A stretch of 64,000 nt of DNA from contig NZ_CP114283.1 in the NCBI RefSeq assembly GCF_027107535.1, positions 992,001-1,056,000 on the forward strand. The letters are read 5' to 3'. The notes below the pieces were generated by a model that was given only the letters and a program-made list of their open reading frames with translations, made no database searches and was not told where the DNA came from. Position numbers and translations under genes: made by a program. This DNA is from Streptomyces aurantiacus (GTDB lineage Bacteria; Actinomycetota; Actinomycetes; Streptomycetales; Streptomycetaceae). Positions 23,246 to 31,054 of the stretch are shown one piece after another (positions within the stretch are counted from its first letter, which is position 1; every line of letters starts with the position of its first letter).

Positions 23246-24559
23246 ATGAAGCTCTCTCATCTCTCTGCCCGCATGGCCGCACCGATCGCCGCGCTCGTCG
23301 TCGCCGGGCTCACGGCGACCGCCTGCGCCCCGGAGTCCTCCGACAACTCCGGTGGCAAGGACGAGAAGAGCGGCACCCTGCGCGTGTGGCTCTTCCAGGA
23401 GGTCACCAACGCGCCCAAGGAGAAGGTGGTCGACGGGGTCGTCACCGCCTTCGAGAAGGCCCACAAGGGCACGAAGGTCGACGTCCAGTACATCCCCGTC
23501 GAGACCCGCGCCGAGAAGATAAAGGCCGCCTTCAACGACCCCAAGAGCGCCCCCGACCTCATCGAGTACGGGAACACGGACACCGCCGGCTACGTCAAGG
23601 ACGGCGGACTCGCGGACGTCACCAAGGAGTTCGCGGACTGGAACGAGTCGAAGGACACCGACCCGACGGCCCGGCAGTCCGTCACGGTCGACGGCAGGAT
23701 CTACGGGGCCCCGTACTTCGTCGGCGTCCGCGCTCTCTACTACCGCACCGACGTCTTCAAGGAACTGGATCTCGAAGTACCGAAGACCCAGAACGAGTTG
23801 ATCGCCAAGGCCAAGGCGATCCGGCAGGCGAAGCCGGAGCTGTACGGTCTCGCGGTCGGCGGCGCCTACACGTACGGCGCGATGCCGTTCATCTGGGCCA
23901 ACGGCGGCGAGATCGCCCAGGGCAGGGGCGGATCGTACGCCTCGACGATCGACACCGCGGCGGCCCAGAAGGGAATCAAGGCGTACACCTCTCTCTTCGG
24001 TGACGACAACTGTCCGGCGGCCAAGTGCGCGGGCATGGGCGGCAACGACACCGTCACTGCGTTCGCCTCCGGCAAGGCCGGCATGGCCATCGGCGGCGAC
24101 TTCAGCCACGCGGCGATCGAGGCGGGGAAGGTCAAGGGGAAGTACGCCGTCGTGCCGCTGCCGGGCGTCACGTCGGGTGAGATCGCACCCGCCTTCGCGG
24201 GCGGCAACAACCTCGGCGTGCTCGACAGCACCTCGCACCGCACGCTCGCCGTCGACCTGATGGAGCAGCTCGCGTCCAAGAAGACGCAGGGCGCGCTCTT
24301 CGACGCGATGGGCTTCCTGCCGACGTTCACGGACGTGCGCCAGGACGTCGCGAAGCGCGAGCCGTTCGTCGGGCCCTTCGTGAAGACCCTGGGCGCGGGC
24401 GCCAAGTTCGTCCCGGCCTCACCCGCCTGGTCCCAGATCGACGCGTCCCTGGTCCTGCCGACGATGTTCCAGGAGGTCGTCAGCGGACGCAAGGACGTGG
24501 CGGCCGCCTCGAAGGACGCGGCCAAGAAGATGAACGCCGCGTTCAGCTCCGCGGGATGA
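23246..24559 (+). CDS. Aminosugar/oligosaccharide ABC transporter solute-binding lipoprotein
   Basis: The protein has 437 residues. The ATG at 23246 has GGAGG upstream. A lipoprotein signal ends in the lipobox TATAC-AP. The mature part is a type 1 extracellular solute-binding protein (TLRVWLFQEVTNAPKEKVVDGVVTAFEK, DLIEYGNTDTAGYVKDG, ALYYRTDVFKELDLEVPKT, ASGKAGMAIGGDFSHA). It would capture N-acetylglucosamine or chitobiose-like sugars; the substrate is inferred from the dre site and the GH20 gene in the same operon. No ATPase gene is present, so energy is probably supplied by the shared MsiK ATPase, as is known for such Streptomyces systems. Confidence 0.85.
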   Translation: MKLSHLSARMAAPIAALVVAGLTATACAPESSDNSGGKDEKSGTLRVWLFQEVTNAPKEKVVDGVVTAFEKAHKGTKVDVQYIPVETRAEKIKAAFNDPKSAPDLIEYGNTDTAGYVKDGGLADVTKEFADWNESKDTDPTARQSVTVDGRIYGAPYFVGVRALYYRTDVFKELDLEVPKTQNELIAKAKAIRQAKPELYGLAVGGAYTYGAMPFIWANGGEIAQGRGGSYASTIDTAAAQKGIKAYTSLFGDDNCPAAKCAGMGGNDTVTAFASGKAGMAIGGDFSHAAIEAGKVKGKYAVVPLPGVTSGEIAPAFAGGNNLGVLDSTSHRTLAVDLMEQLASKKTQGALFDAMGFLPTFTDVRQDVAKREPFVGPFVKTLGAGAKFVPASPAWSQIDASLVLPTMFQEVVSGRKDVAAASKDAAKKMNAAFSSAG

Positions 24560-25701
24560 GCCGGATGACGAACCGTCCGCTTCCGGGGCCCGTACCGCCG
24601 CCCGGCGGCGAACAGGCCCCGAAGGAGCCCGGACCGACGACACCGGGCGGGCTCCGGGAAGCAGGACCGGCGCCCGCCTCCGCGCCGGGCTCCTCCGAGG
24701 CCGCGACCGCGGTCGCGGTCCGCCGGGCCGGCGGACCCGGCCCGGTGAAGGGCGCCCCGGCCCGGGGCGCCCGCGGGGCGCCCCGGCCCGGACGCGGCGC
24801 GACGACGGGACGCAGGTCACCGCTCGCCCGCGGCGGCTGGACGCCCTGGCTCTATCTCGCCCCCGCCCTCGTGGTCATCGGCGGGCTGCTCGTCTATCCC
24901 GTCTACCAGCTCGGCCTGATCTCGTTCCTCGAGTACACACAGGCCCAGGTCAGTGGTGGGGAGCCGACGACCTTCGAGGGTTTCGGGAACTACGCGACGC
25001 TCTTCGGGGACGAGCAGTTCTGGCAGGTCCTGCTGGCGACGGTGGTGTTCGCGACGGCGTGTGTCATGTCGACGCTGGCGGTCGGCTGCGCGCTCGCCGT
25101 CCTCCTGACACGTGTCCGTGCCGTGCCGCGGCTCGCCCTGATGCTGGCCGCGCTCGGCGCCTGGGCGACACCCGCGGTCACCGGGTCGACGGTGTGGCTG
25201 CTCCTGTTCGACCCCGACTTCGGGCCGGTCAACCGGATCCTGGGACTCGGCGACCATTCGTGGACGTACGGCCGGTACAGCGCCTTCGCCCTCGTCCTGC
25301 TCGAAGTGGTGTGGTGCTCCTTCCCGTTCGTGATGGTCACGGTGTACGCGGGCATCCGGGCCGTGCCCTCCGAGGTCCTGGAAGCCGCGTCCCTCGACGG
25401 CGCCTCCCAGTGGCGGATCTGGCGCTCGGTGCTGGCGCCGATGCTCCGCCCGATCCTCGTGGTCGTCACCATCCAGTCGGTCATCTGGGACTTCAAGGTA
25501 TTCACGCAGATCTACGTCATGACGAACGGCGGCGGCATCGCCGGCCAGAACCTCGTGCTGAACGTGTACGCCTACCAGAAGGCCTTCGCGTCCTCCCAGT
25601 ACAGCCTCGGGTCGGCGATCGGAGTGGTGATGCTGCTGATTCTGCTGGCGGTCACGCTCGTATATCTGAGACTGCTGCGAAGGCAGGGGGAAGAGCTGTG
25701 A
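24556..25701 (+). CDS. ABC sugar transporter permease (MalF-like)
   Basis: The protein has 381 residues. The ATG overlaps the binding-protein stop. About 95 N-terminal residues are a Pro/Gly/Ala/Arg-rich disordered cytoplasmic extension, unusual for this family. Six transmembrane helices follow (WLYLAPALVVIGGLLVYPVYQ onwards). The EAA loop is VPSEVLEAASLDGASQWRIWRSVLAPML. It forms the translocation pore with the next gene product. Confidence 0.88.
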   Translation: MSRMTNRPLPGPVPPPGGEQAPKEPGPTTPGGLREAGPAPASAPGSSEAATAVAVRRAGGPGPVKGAPARGARGAPRPGRGATTGRRSPLARGGWTPWLYLAPALVVIGGLLVYPVYQLGLISFLEYTQAQVSGGEPTTFEGFGNYATLFGDEQFWQVLLATVVFATACVMSTLAVGCALAVLLTRVRAVPRLALMLAALGAWATPAVTGSTVWLLLFDPDFGPVNRILGLGDHSWTYGRYSAFALVLLEVVWCSFPFVMVTVYAGIRAVPSEVLEAASLDGASQWRIWRSVLAPMLRPILVVVTIQSVIWDFKVFTQIYVMTNGGGIAGQNLVLNVYAYQKAFASSQYSLGSAIGVVMLLILLAVTLVYLRLLRRQGEEL

Positions 25702-26627
25702 GTTCCGTGACGTCCAGGCATTCCGTGGCATCCGCGAGTTCGCCGGGATCCCCGAGTCCCGTACGGCGAACGGGATTCGTACGAGGATTCGTACGCCGTT
25801 CCGTACGGCGGCCGTGGCGGCTGGCCGCGGAGGTCTCGGCGCTGTTGATCGCGGCGGTCGTCGCATTCCCCCTCTACTGGATGGCGCTCAGCGCCTTCAA
25901 GCCCGCCGGGGAGATCGAGTCGACCGAGCCGCGGCCCTGGACGCTGTCCCCGACCCTGGATTCCTTCCGGCGTGTCTTCGGGCAGCAGGAATTCGGCCGT
26001 TACTTCCTCAACAGTGTCGTCGTGGCGGTCACCGTGGTCGCCGTGTCGGCGCTCATCGCGTTTCTCGCGGCGACCGCCGTGACACGCTTCCGCTTCCGGT
26101 TCCGGACCACCCTGCTGATCATGTTCCTGGTCGCGCAGATGGTGCCCATCGAAGCCCTGACGATCCCCCTCTTCTTCCAGATGCGGGACTTCGGACAGCT
26201 CAACACGCTGGGCTCGCTGATCCTGCCGCACATCGCCTTCTCGCTGCCCTTCGCGATCTGGATGCTGCGGGGTTTCGTGAAAGCCGTCCCCGAGGCGCTG
26301 GAGGAGGCCGCCTACATCGACGGGGCGAGCCGGACGCGGTTCCTGTGGCAGATCCTTTTCCCACTGGTCTTTCCGGGGCTCGTCGCCACCAGCGTCTTCT
26401 CGTTCATCTCCGCCTGGAACGACTTCCTGTTCGCCAAGTCCTTCATCATCAGCGACACCTCCCAGTCCACGCTGCCGATGGCCCTCCTCGTCTTCTACAA
26501 GCCCGACGACCCGGACTGGGGCGGCGTGATGGCCGCGTCCACGGTGATGACCATTCCGGTGCTGATCTTCTTCGTACTCGTACAGCGGCGCCTGGTCTCC
26601 GGACTGGGCGGCGCGGTGAAGGACTGA
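25698..26627 (+). CDS. ABC sugar transporter permease (MalG-like)
   Basis: The protein has 309 residues. The GTG overlaps the upstream stop (GTGA). After an Arg-rich start (VRRTGFVRGFVRRSVRRPWR) come six helices, from LIAAVVAFPLYWMALSAFKP. The EAA motif is VPEALEEAAYIDGASRTRFLWQILFPLVFPG, and the end is VQRRLVSGLGGAVKD. This is the standard partner of the preceding permease in sugar uptake. The hexosaminidase start follows after 1 bp. Confidence 0.9.
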   Translation: MSSVTSRHSVASASSPGSPSPVRRTGFVRGFVRRSVRRPWRLAAEVSALLIAAVVAFPLYWMALSAFKPAGEIESTEPRPWTLSPTLDSFRRVFGQQEFGRYFLNSVVVAVTVVAVSALIAFLAATAVTRFRFRFRTTLLIMFLVAQMVPIEALTIPLFFQMRDFGQLNTLGSLILPHIAFSLPFAIWMLRGFVKAVPEALEEAAYIDGASRTRFLWQILFPLVFPGLVATSVFSFISAWNDFLFAKSFIISDTSQSTLPMALLVFYKPDDPDWGGVMAASTVMTIPVLIFFVLVQRRLVSGLGGAVKD

Positions 26628-26628
26628 C

Positions 26629-28371
26629 GTGAGCGACGCGATGCCGAACGGCCCGACCTCGCCCGGTGTGATTCCGGCGCCCCGATCGGTGCGGGAGTCC
26701 GCGGGCGGCGGCGTCCCGCTCGACGCGGGCACCACCCTGTGGGCCGGACCCGGTACGGGCACCACCGAACGCTGGCTGCGCCTCACCCTCGGCGCCGCCC
26801 TGGGCCTCTCGCTGCCGCCGGGCGACGAGAATCCAGAGCACGCGGAGAACGCGGAGAACGCGGAGAACGCAGCGAACACGGAGAACGCAGCGAACACGGA
26901 GGGCGCGGAGTGCGGTGAAAACGCCGTGAGCACCGTGCGGTTGCGCATCGACGACTCGCTGGGGGCGGAGGCGTACGTACTCGACATCGACGCCGGACAC
27001 GGAATCGAGATCCGGGGCGGAGGTCCCGCCGGAGTGTTCTGGGGTGCCCAGACGCTGCGTCAGCTCATCGGCCCGGACGCTTTCCGGCGAGCTCCCGTAC
27101 GGCCCGGTGTCACCCATGTCGTCCCGCGGCAAACCGTCGAGGACGCGCCGCGATTCGGCTGGCGCGGGCTCATGCTCGACGTCTCGCGGCACTTCATGCC
27201 GAAGGACGGCGTACTGCGCTGTCTCGACCTGATGGCCGCGCACAAGCTGAACGTCTTCCACTTCCATCTCACGGACGACCAGGGCTGGCGAATCGAGATC
27301 CAGCGGTATCCGAAGCTCACGGAGACCGGATCATGGCGGGCGCGCACCAAATTCGGCCATCGCGCCTCGCCCCACTGGGAGGAGAAGCCGCACGGGGGCT
27401 TCTACACCCAGGACGACATCCGCGAGATCGTCGCGTACGCCGCCGAGCGGCATATCGCCGTCGTCCCCGAAATCGACATCCCGGGGCACTCGCAGGCCGC
27501 CGTCGCCGCATATCCGGAACTCGGCAACACCGATGTCGTCGACACGCTCTCCCTCTCCGTCTGGGACACCTGGGGCGTCTCCAAAAACGTACTCGCCCCC
27601 ACTGACAACGTCCTTCGCTTCTACGAGGGCGTCTTCGAGGAACTCCTCGGCCTGTTCCCCTCGGAGTTCGTCCACGTCGGCGGCGACGAGTGCGCCAAGG
27701 ACCAGTGGAAGGCGTCCCCCGCCGCGCAGGCACGGATCAGGGAACTGGGCCTTGCGGACGAGGACGCGCTGCAGTCCTGGTTCATCCGCCACTTCGACGC
27801 CTGGCTGAGCGCGCGAGGGCGCCGGCTCATCGGCTGGGACGAGATCCTGGAGGGCGGGCTGGCCCCGGGCGCCGCCGTCTCCTCCTGGCGCGGCTACCAG
27901 GGCGGCATCACGGCCGCCCGGGCAGGCCACGACGTCGTCATGTGCCCCGAGCAGCAGGTGTACCTGGACCACCGCCAGGCCGACGGGCCGAACGAGCCGG
28001 TGCCCATCGGCTACGTCCGCACCCTGGAGGACGTCTACCGCTTCGAGCCCGTGCCACCGGAGTTGACCCCCGGGCAGGCGCGGCACGTGCTGGGCACCCA
28101 GGCCAACCTGTGGACCGAGGTGATGGAGGACCGGTCACGCGTGGACTACCAGGCCTTCCCGCGGCTTGCGGCCTTCGCCGAGGTCGCCTGGAGCGCCCTG
28201 CCCGCGCCCGTGGAACGCGACTTCGCGGACTTCGAACGGCGGATGACCGGCCACTACCCGCGACTTGACGCCCTGGGGGTCGACTACCGGCCGCCCACCG
28301 GGCCGTTGCCGTGGCAGCGGCGTCCCGGAGTGCTCGGACGCCCGATCGAGGGAGCGCCCCCGAACGTGTGA
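26629..28371 (+). CDS. Family GH20 beta-N-acetylhexosaminidase
   Basis: The protein has 580 residues with a GTG start. An N-terminal GH20b-like domain (GVIPAPRSVRESAGGGVPLD) is followed by the TIM barrel: FGWRGLMLDVSRHFMPKDGVLRCLDLMA, HLTDDQGWRIEI, PEIDIPGHSQAA, and HVGGDE with the catalytic pair D353-E354, then SSWRGYQGG and NLWTEVMEDRS. It releases N-acetylhexosamine from chito-oligosaccharides. No signal peptide is seen, so it should act in the cytoplasm on sugars imported by the transporter. Residues about 70-95 are an inserted Glu/Asn/Ala repeat (ENAENAENAANTENAANTEG) not expected in the family. It forms one operon with the ABC genes. Confidence 0.92.
   Translation: MSDAMPNGPTSPGVIPAPRSVRESAGGGVPLDAGTTLWAGPGTGTTERWLRLTLGAALGLSLPPGDENPEHAENAENAENAANTENAANTEGAECGENAVSTVRLRIDDSLGAEAYVLDIDAGHGIEIRGGGPAGVFWGAQTLRQLIGPDAFRRAPVRPGVTHVVPRQTVEDAPRFGWRGLMLDVSRHFMPKDGVLRCLDLMAAHKLNVFHFHLTDDQGWRIEIQRYPKLTETGSWRARTKFGHRASPHWEEKPHGGFYTQDDIREIVAYAAERHIAVVPEIDIPGHSQAAVAAYPELGNTDVVDTLSLSVWDTWGVSKNVLAPTDNVLRFYEGVFEELLGLFPSEFVHVGGDECAKDQWKASPAAQARIRELGLADEDALQSWFIRHFDAWLSARGRRLIGWDEILEGGLAPGAAVSSWRGYQGGITAARAGHDVVMCPEQQVYLDHRQADGPNEPVPIGYVRTLEDVYRFEPVPPELTPGQARHVLGTQANLWTEVMEDRSRVDYQAFPRLAAFAEVAWSALPAPVERDFADFERRMTGHYPRLDALGVDYRPPTGPLPWQRRPGVLGRPIEGAPPNV
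26842..26904 (+). repeat. In-frame minisatellite inside the hexosaminidase gene
   Basis: Three copies of GCGGAGAAC (26842-26868) are followed by two 18-bp units starting GCAGCGAACACGGAG (26869-26886, 26887-26904). They encode an Ala-Glu-Asn repeat in a loop of the N-terminal domain. Confidence 0.85.
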
Positions 28372-28433
28372 GGCGGCTTCCAGGGGGTGTCGTCCGATGC
28401 GGTTGCCCTGGGACGGTGGCCCCGAAGGAGAAA

Positions 28434-28450
28434 GGTGCCCAAGGGGCACC
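28434..28450 (+). terminator. Weak hairpin after the hexosaminidase gene
   Basis: Seven-bp stem GGTGCCC/GGGCACC with loop AAG, 62 bp after the stop. Confidence 0.4.
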
Positions 28451-28649
28451 GAAGACTGTCAATGTGCGCTGACGGGCGATGTGGTGCGAAAACGGACCAT
28501 CCGTCGAGGGTGGGCAGGAATGCCTCCTAGCGGACCCCCGCGTCGAGGGGCGGGGAAGATGTGCCAGAGTTGCCACGTCCGCCCTGTCAGCACGTACCGT
28601 ACGGCAACACAGGTGGGACCAGGTGGGGCAGCGGGAAGGGGCAGCCGGT

Positions 28650-29543
28650 TTGACCACGCACGCACCGCAGGCGGCGCAGGCCGTGACGCTGCCCGCCTCG
28701 CTGGACGAGGCCGTGGCGGCGCTCGCCGCCATGCCCGCAGCCGTTCCCGTGGCCGGCGGCACCGATCTCATGGCCTCCGTCAACTCCGGGCAGCTGAGGC
28801 CCGCCGCGCTCGTCGGCCTCGGCCGGATCAGCGAGATCCGCGGCTGGCAGTACCAGGACGGCCACGCGCTCCTCGGCGCGGGCCTCACCCACGCCCGTAT
28901 GGGACGCCCCGACTTCGCCGCCCTCATCCCCGCCCTCGCGGCGGCCTCGAGGGCTGCCGGACCGCCGCAGATCCGCAACGCGGGCACCCTGGGCGGCAAC
29001 ATCGCCTCCGCGTCCCCCACCGGGGACGCGCTGCCCGTGCTGGCCGCCCTGGAGGCGACCCTCATCATCGCGGGCCCGGGCGGCGCCCGCCGTGAGATCC
29101 CCGTCTCGCACCTGCTCGCGGGCATGGAGATGCTCCGCGGCGGCGAACTCATCGGGTATGTGCGCGTGCCGCTGCTGCACGCGCCGCAGGTCTTCCTGAA
29201 GGCGACCGGACGCACCGGCCCCGGGCGCGCCATCGCGTCCGTGTCGCTCGTCCTCGACCCCGCCCGGCGCGGAGTGCGGTGTGCCGTGGGCGCCATAGCG
29301 CCGATGCCGCTGCGGCCCCTGGACGCCGAGCAGTGGGTCGCGTCGCTGATCGACTGGGACAACAACCGTGCGATCGTCCCCGAGGCGCTGAACGCCTTCG
29401 GGGAGTACGTCGCCGCGGCCTGCATCCCCGATCCGGTACCCGCCGAGGACGGTTCCGTGCCGCAGCTGCCGCCCGCCGTACTGCACCTGCGGCGCACCGT
29501 CGCCGCGCTGGCCCGACGAGCACTGGGGAGGGCACTTTCGTGA
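28650..29543 (+). CDS. Molybdenum hydroxylase FAD-binding subunit
   Basis: The protein has 297 residues. The start is taken as TTG 28650, with GGGAAGG upstream, because the family homology (VTLPASLDEAVAALAAMP) begins shortly after and upstream frames look non-coding. FAD-binding motifs are AVPVAGGTDLMASVNSGQLRP and AGPPQIRNAGTLGGNIASASPTGDALP, both diagnostic of the xanthine dehydrogenase/CO dehydrogenase medium chain. The stop overlaps the GTG of the 2Fe-2S subunit. The three genes encode one complex oxidising a purine or another N-heterocycle or aldehyde; the substrate is not determinable here. Confidence 0.85.
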   Translation: MTTHAPQAAQAVTLPASLDEAVAALAAMPAAVPVAGGTDLMASVNSGQLRPAALVGLGRISEIRGWQYQDGHALLGAGLTHARMGRPDFAALIPALAAASRAAGPPQIRNAGTLGGNIASASPTGDALPVLAALEATLIIAGPGGARREIPVSHLLAGMEMLRGGELIGYVRVPLLHAPQVFLKATGRTGPGRAIASVSLVLDPARRGVRCAVGAIAPMPLRPLDAEQWVASLIDWDNNRAIVPEALNAFGEYVAAACIPDPVPAEDGSVPQLPPAVLHLRRTVAALARRALGRALS

Positions 29544-31054
29544 CCGACGACCAGCACGGCGAGAGCACGCCCCCGGGGGGCAGCCGCTGGGATCCGCTGC
29601 CCCAGGGCGACTACGACGACGGCGCCACCGCCTTCGTCAAGCTCCCCGAAGGCGGCATCGACGCCCTGCTCGCGGACTCGCCGCTCGCCGCGCCCGGCCA
29701 CGGCTACGTACCGCCGCCGATAACGGTCGCGCCCGGCGACCCGTCGTCCACCGGCTCCTGGGCCGTACCGCCCGAGGTGGCCGGCTCCGGGCAGCCGCAG
29801 CCCGTGCAGTGGCCCGACCCGAACGCCCTCCCCGAGGAGCACCGGCAGCCCGCTCAGGACTCGTTCGCGTACAACCCCGGGTCCACCGGCCAGTGGACTT
29901 TCGACCAGCCCGCACAGGACGGCCCGGCCGCGCCCGGCCACGACGTGACCGGACAGTGGTCCATTCCCGTCGCCGACGGTGATCTGCCCGACGAGTCCGG
30001 CGAGTTCACCACGTCGTCGCTGGTCGAGCAGTGGGGCGGAACCCCGCCCGCCACGCTGCCCGGAGGGGCCGCCGCGCCCTGGGCCGACGAGCCGTGGGCG
30101 CAGCAGCCCGCCGAGGCTCTGCCGCCGCCCGCCGAGGAGGCCGCGCCCCACGCCGGGGACGGCGCCCTCGGCCCCGCACCCGCCGAGCACGGTGCCGCCG
30201 AGATCATCGACGTCTCCGGAGAGCACGCCGACGAGATCGCGGTCTCCGTGGAGCGCGATCCGGAGCACGGGGAGGCGGCCGAGGCCCGTCACGACCTCCC
30301 GGAGCCCGCCGGTGAATCGGCCCCCGAGCCGGAGACGGCCTCTTCGGAGGAGCCCGGCGAGGACCCCGCGGACGTCGCGGAGACCGGCGCCGCCGCCGAG
30401 GTGCCCCCCGCCGACGACTCCCAGGGCATCCCCCCGCACAACGACCACCCCCTGGCCTCGTACGTCCTGCGGGTGAACGGTGTCGAACGGCCCGTGACCG
30501 ACGCCTGGATCGGCGAGTCCCTGCTCTACGTCCTGCGTGAACGGCTCGGCCTCGCGGGCGCCAAGGACGGCTGCTCGCAGGGCGAGTGCGGGGCCTGCAA
30601 CGTGCAGGTGGACGGACGGCTCGTGGCGTCCTGCCTCGTGCCCGGCGTGACCGCCGCCGGGAGCGAGGTACGCACCGTCGAAGGACTCGCCGCCGACGGG
30701 CAGCCCTCGGACGTCCAGCGGGCCCTCGCGAAGTGCGGCGCCGTCCAGTGCGGCTTCTGCATCCCCGGCATGGCGATGACCGTGCACGACCTCCTCGAGG
30801 GCAATCCCGCGCCGACCGAGCTGGAGACCCGCCAGGCGCTGTGCGGCAACCTGTGCCGGTGCTCCGGCTACCGGGGCGTCCTGGACGCCGTCCGCGACGT
30901 CGTGTCCGAGCGCGAGACCCACGCGGCGGCGGACAGCGCCGCGGACGCCGACGAGGCCCGTATCCCGCACCAGGCGGGCCCGGGGGCCGGAGGCGTCAAC
31001 CCGTCCGCGTTCGAGCCCCACCAGCCCTACGGCCAGGACGGAGGCCAGGCGTGA
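29540..31054 (+). CDS. Molybdenum hydroxylase 2Fe-2S subunit with long disordered N-terminal extension
   Basis: The protein has 504 residues, against about 160-200 for a normal small subunit. The GTG overlaps the upstream stop. The first roughly 300 residues are acidic, Pro/Ala-rich and probably disordered, with repeated TG-x-W motifs (STGSW, STGQW, VTGQW). From about residue 303 the canonical subunit begins: SYVLRVNGVERPVTDAW. The first cluster is GCSQGECGACNVQVDGRLVASC, and the second is CGAVQCGFCIPGM with LCGNLCRCSGY. All eight cluster cysteines are present. It passes electrons from the Mo site to FAD. Confidence 0.88.
   Translation: MTDDQHGESTPPGGSRWDPLPQGDYDDGATAFVKLPEGGIDALLADSPLAAPGHGYVPPPITVAPGDPSSTGSWAVPPEVAGSGQPQPVQWPDPNALPEEHRQPAQDSFAYNPGSTGQWTFDQPAQDGPAAPGHDVTGQWSIPVADGDLPDESGEFTTSSLVEQWGGTPPATLPGGAAAPWADEPWAQQPAEALPPPAEEAAPHAGDGALGPAPAEHGAAEIIDVSGEHADEIAVSVERDPEHGEAAEARHDLPEPAGESAPEPETASSEEPGEDPADVAETGAAAEVPPADDSQGIPPHNDHPLASYVLRVNGVERPVTDAWIGESLLYVLRERLGLAGAKDGCSQGECGACNVQVDGRLVASCLVPGVTAAGSEVRTVEGLAADGQPSDVQRALAKCGAVQCGFCIPGMAMTVHDLLEGNPAPTELETRQALCGNLCRCSGYRGVLDAVRDVVSERETHAAADSAADADEARIPHQAGPGAGGVNPSAFEPHQPYGQDGGQA

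Noticed and set aside
27938..31021. 1027-codon open frame on the minus strand
   Set aside because: It is antisense to the hexosaminidase and molybdenum hydroxylase genes, which have clear family motifs; its composition is Gly/Arg/Val-rich as expected for a GC-rich shadow frame.
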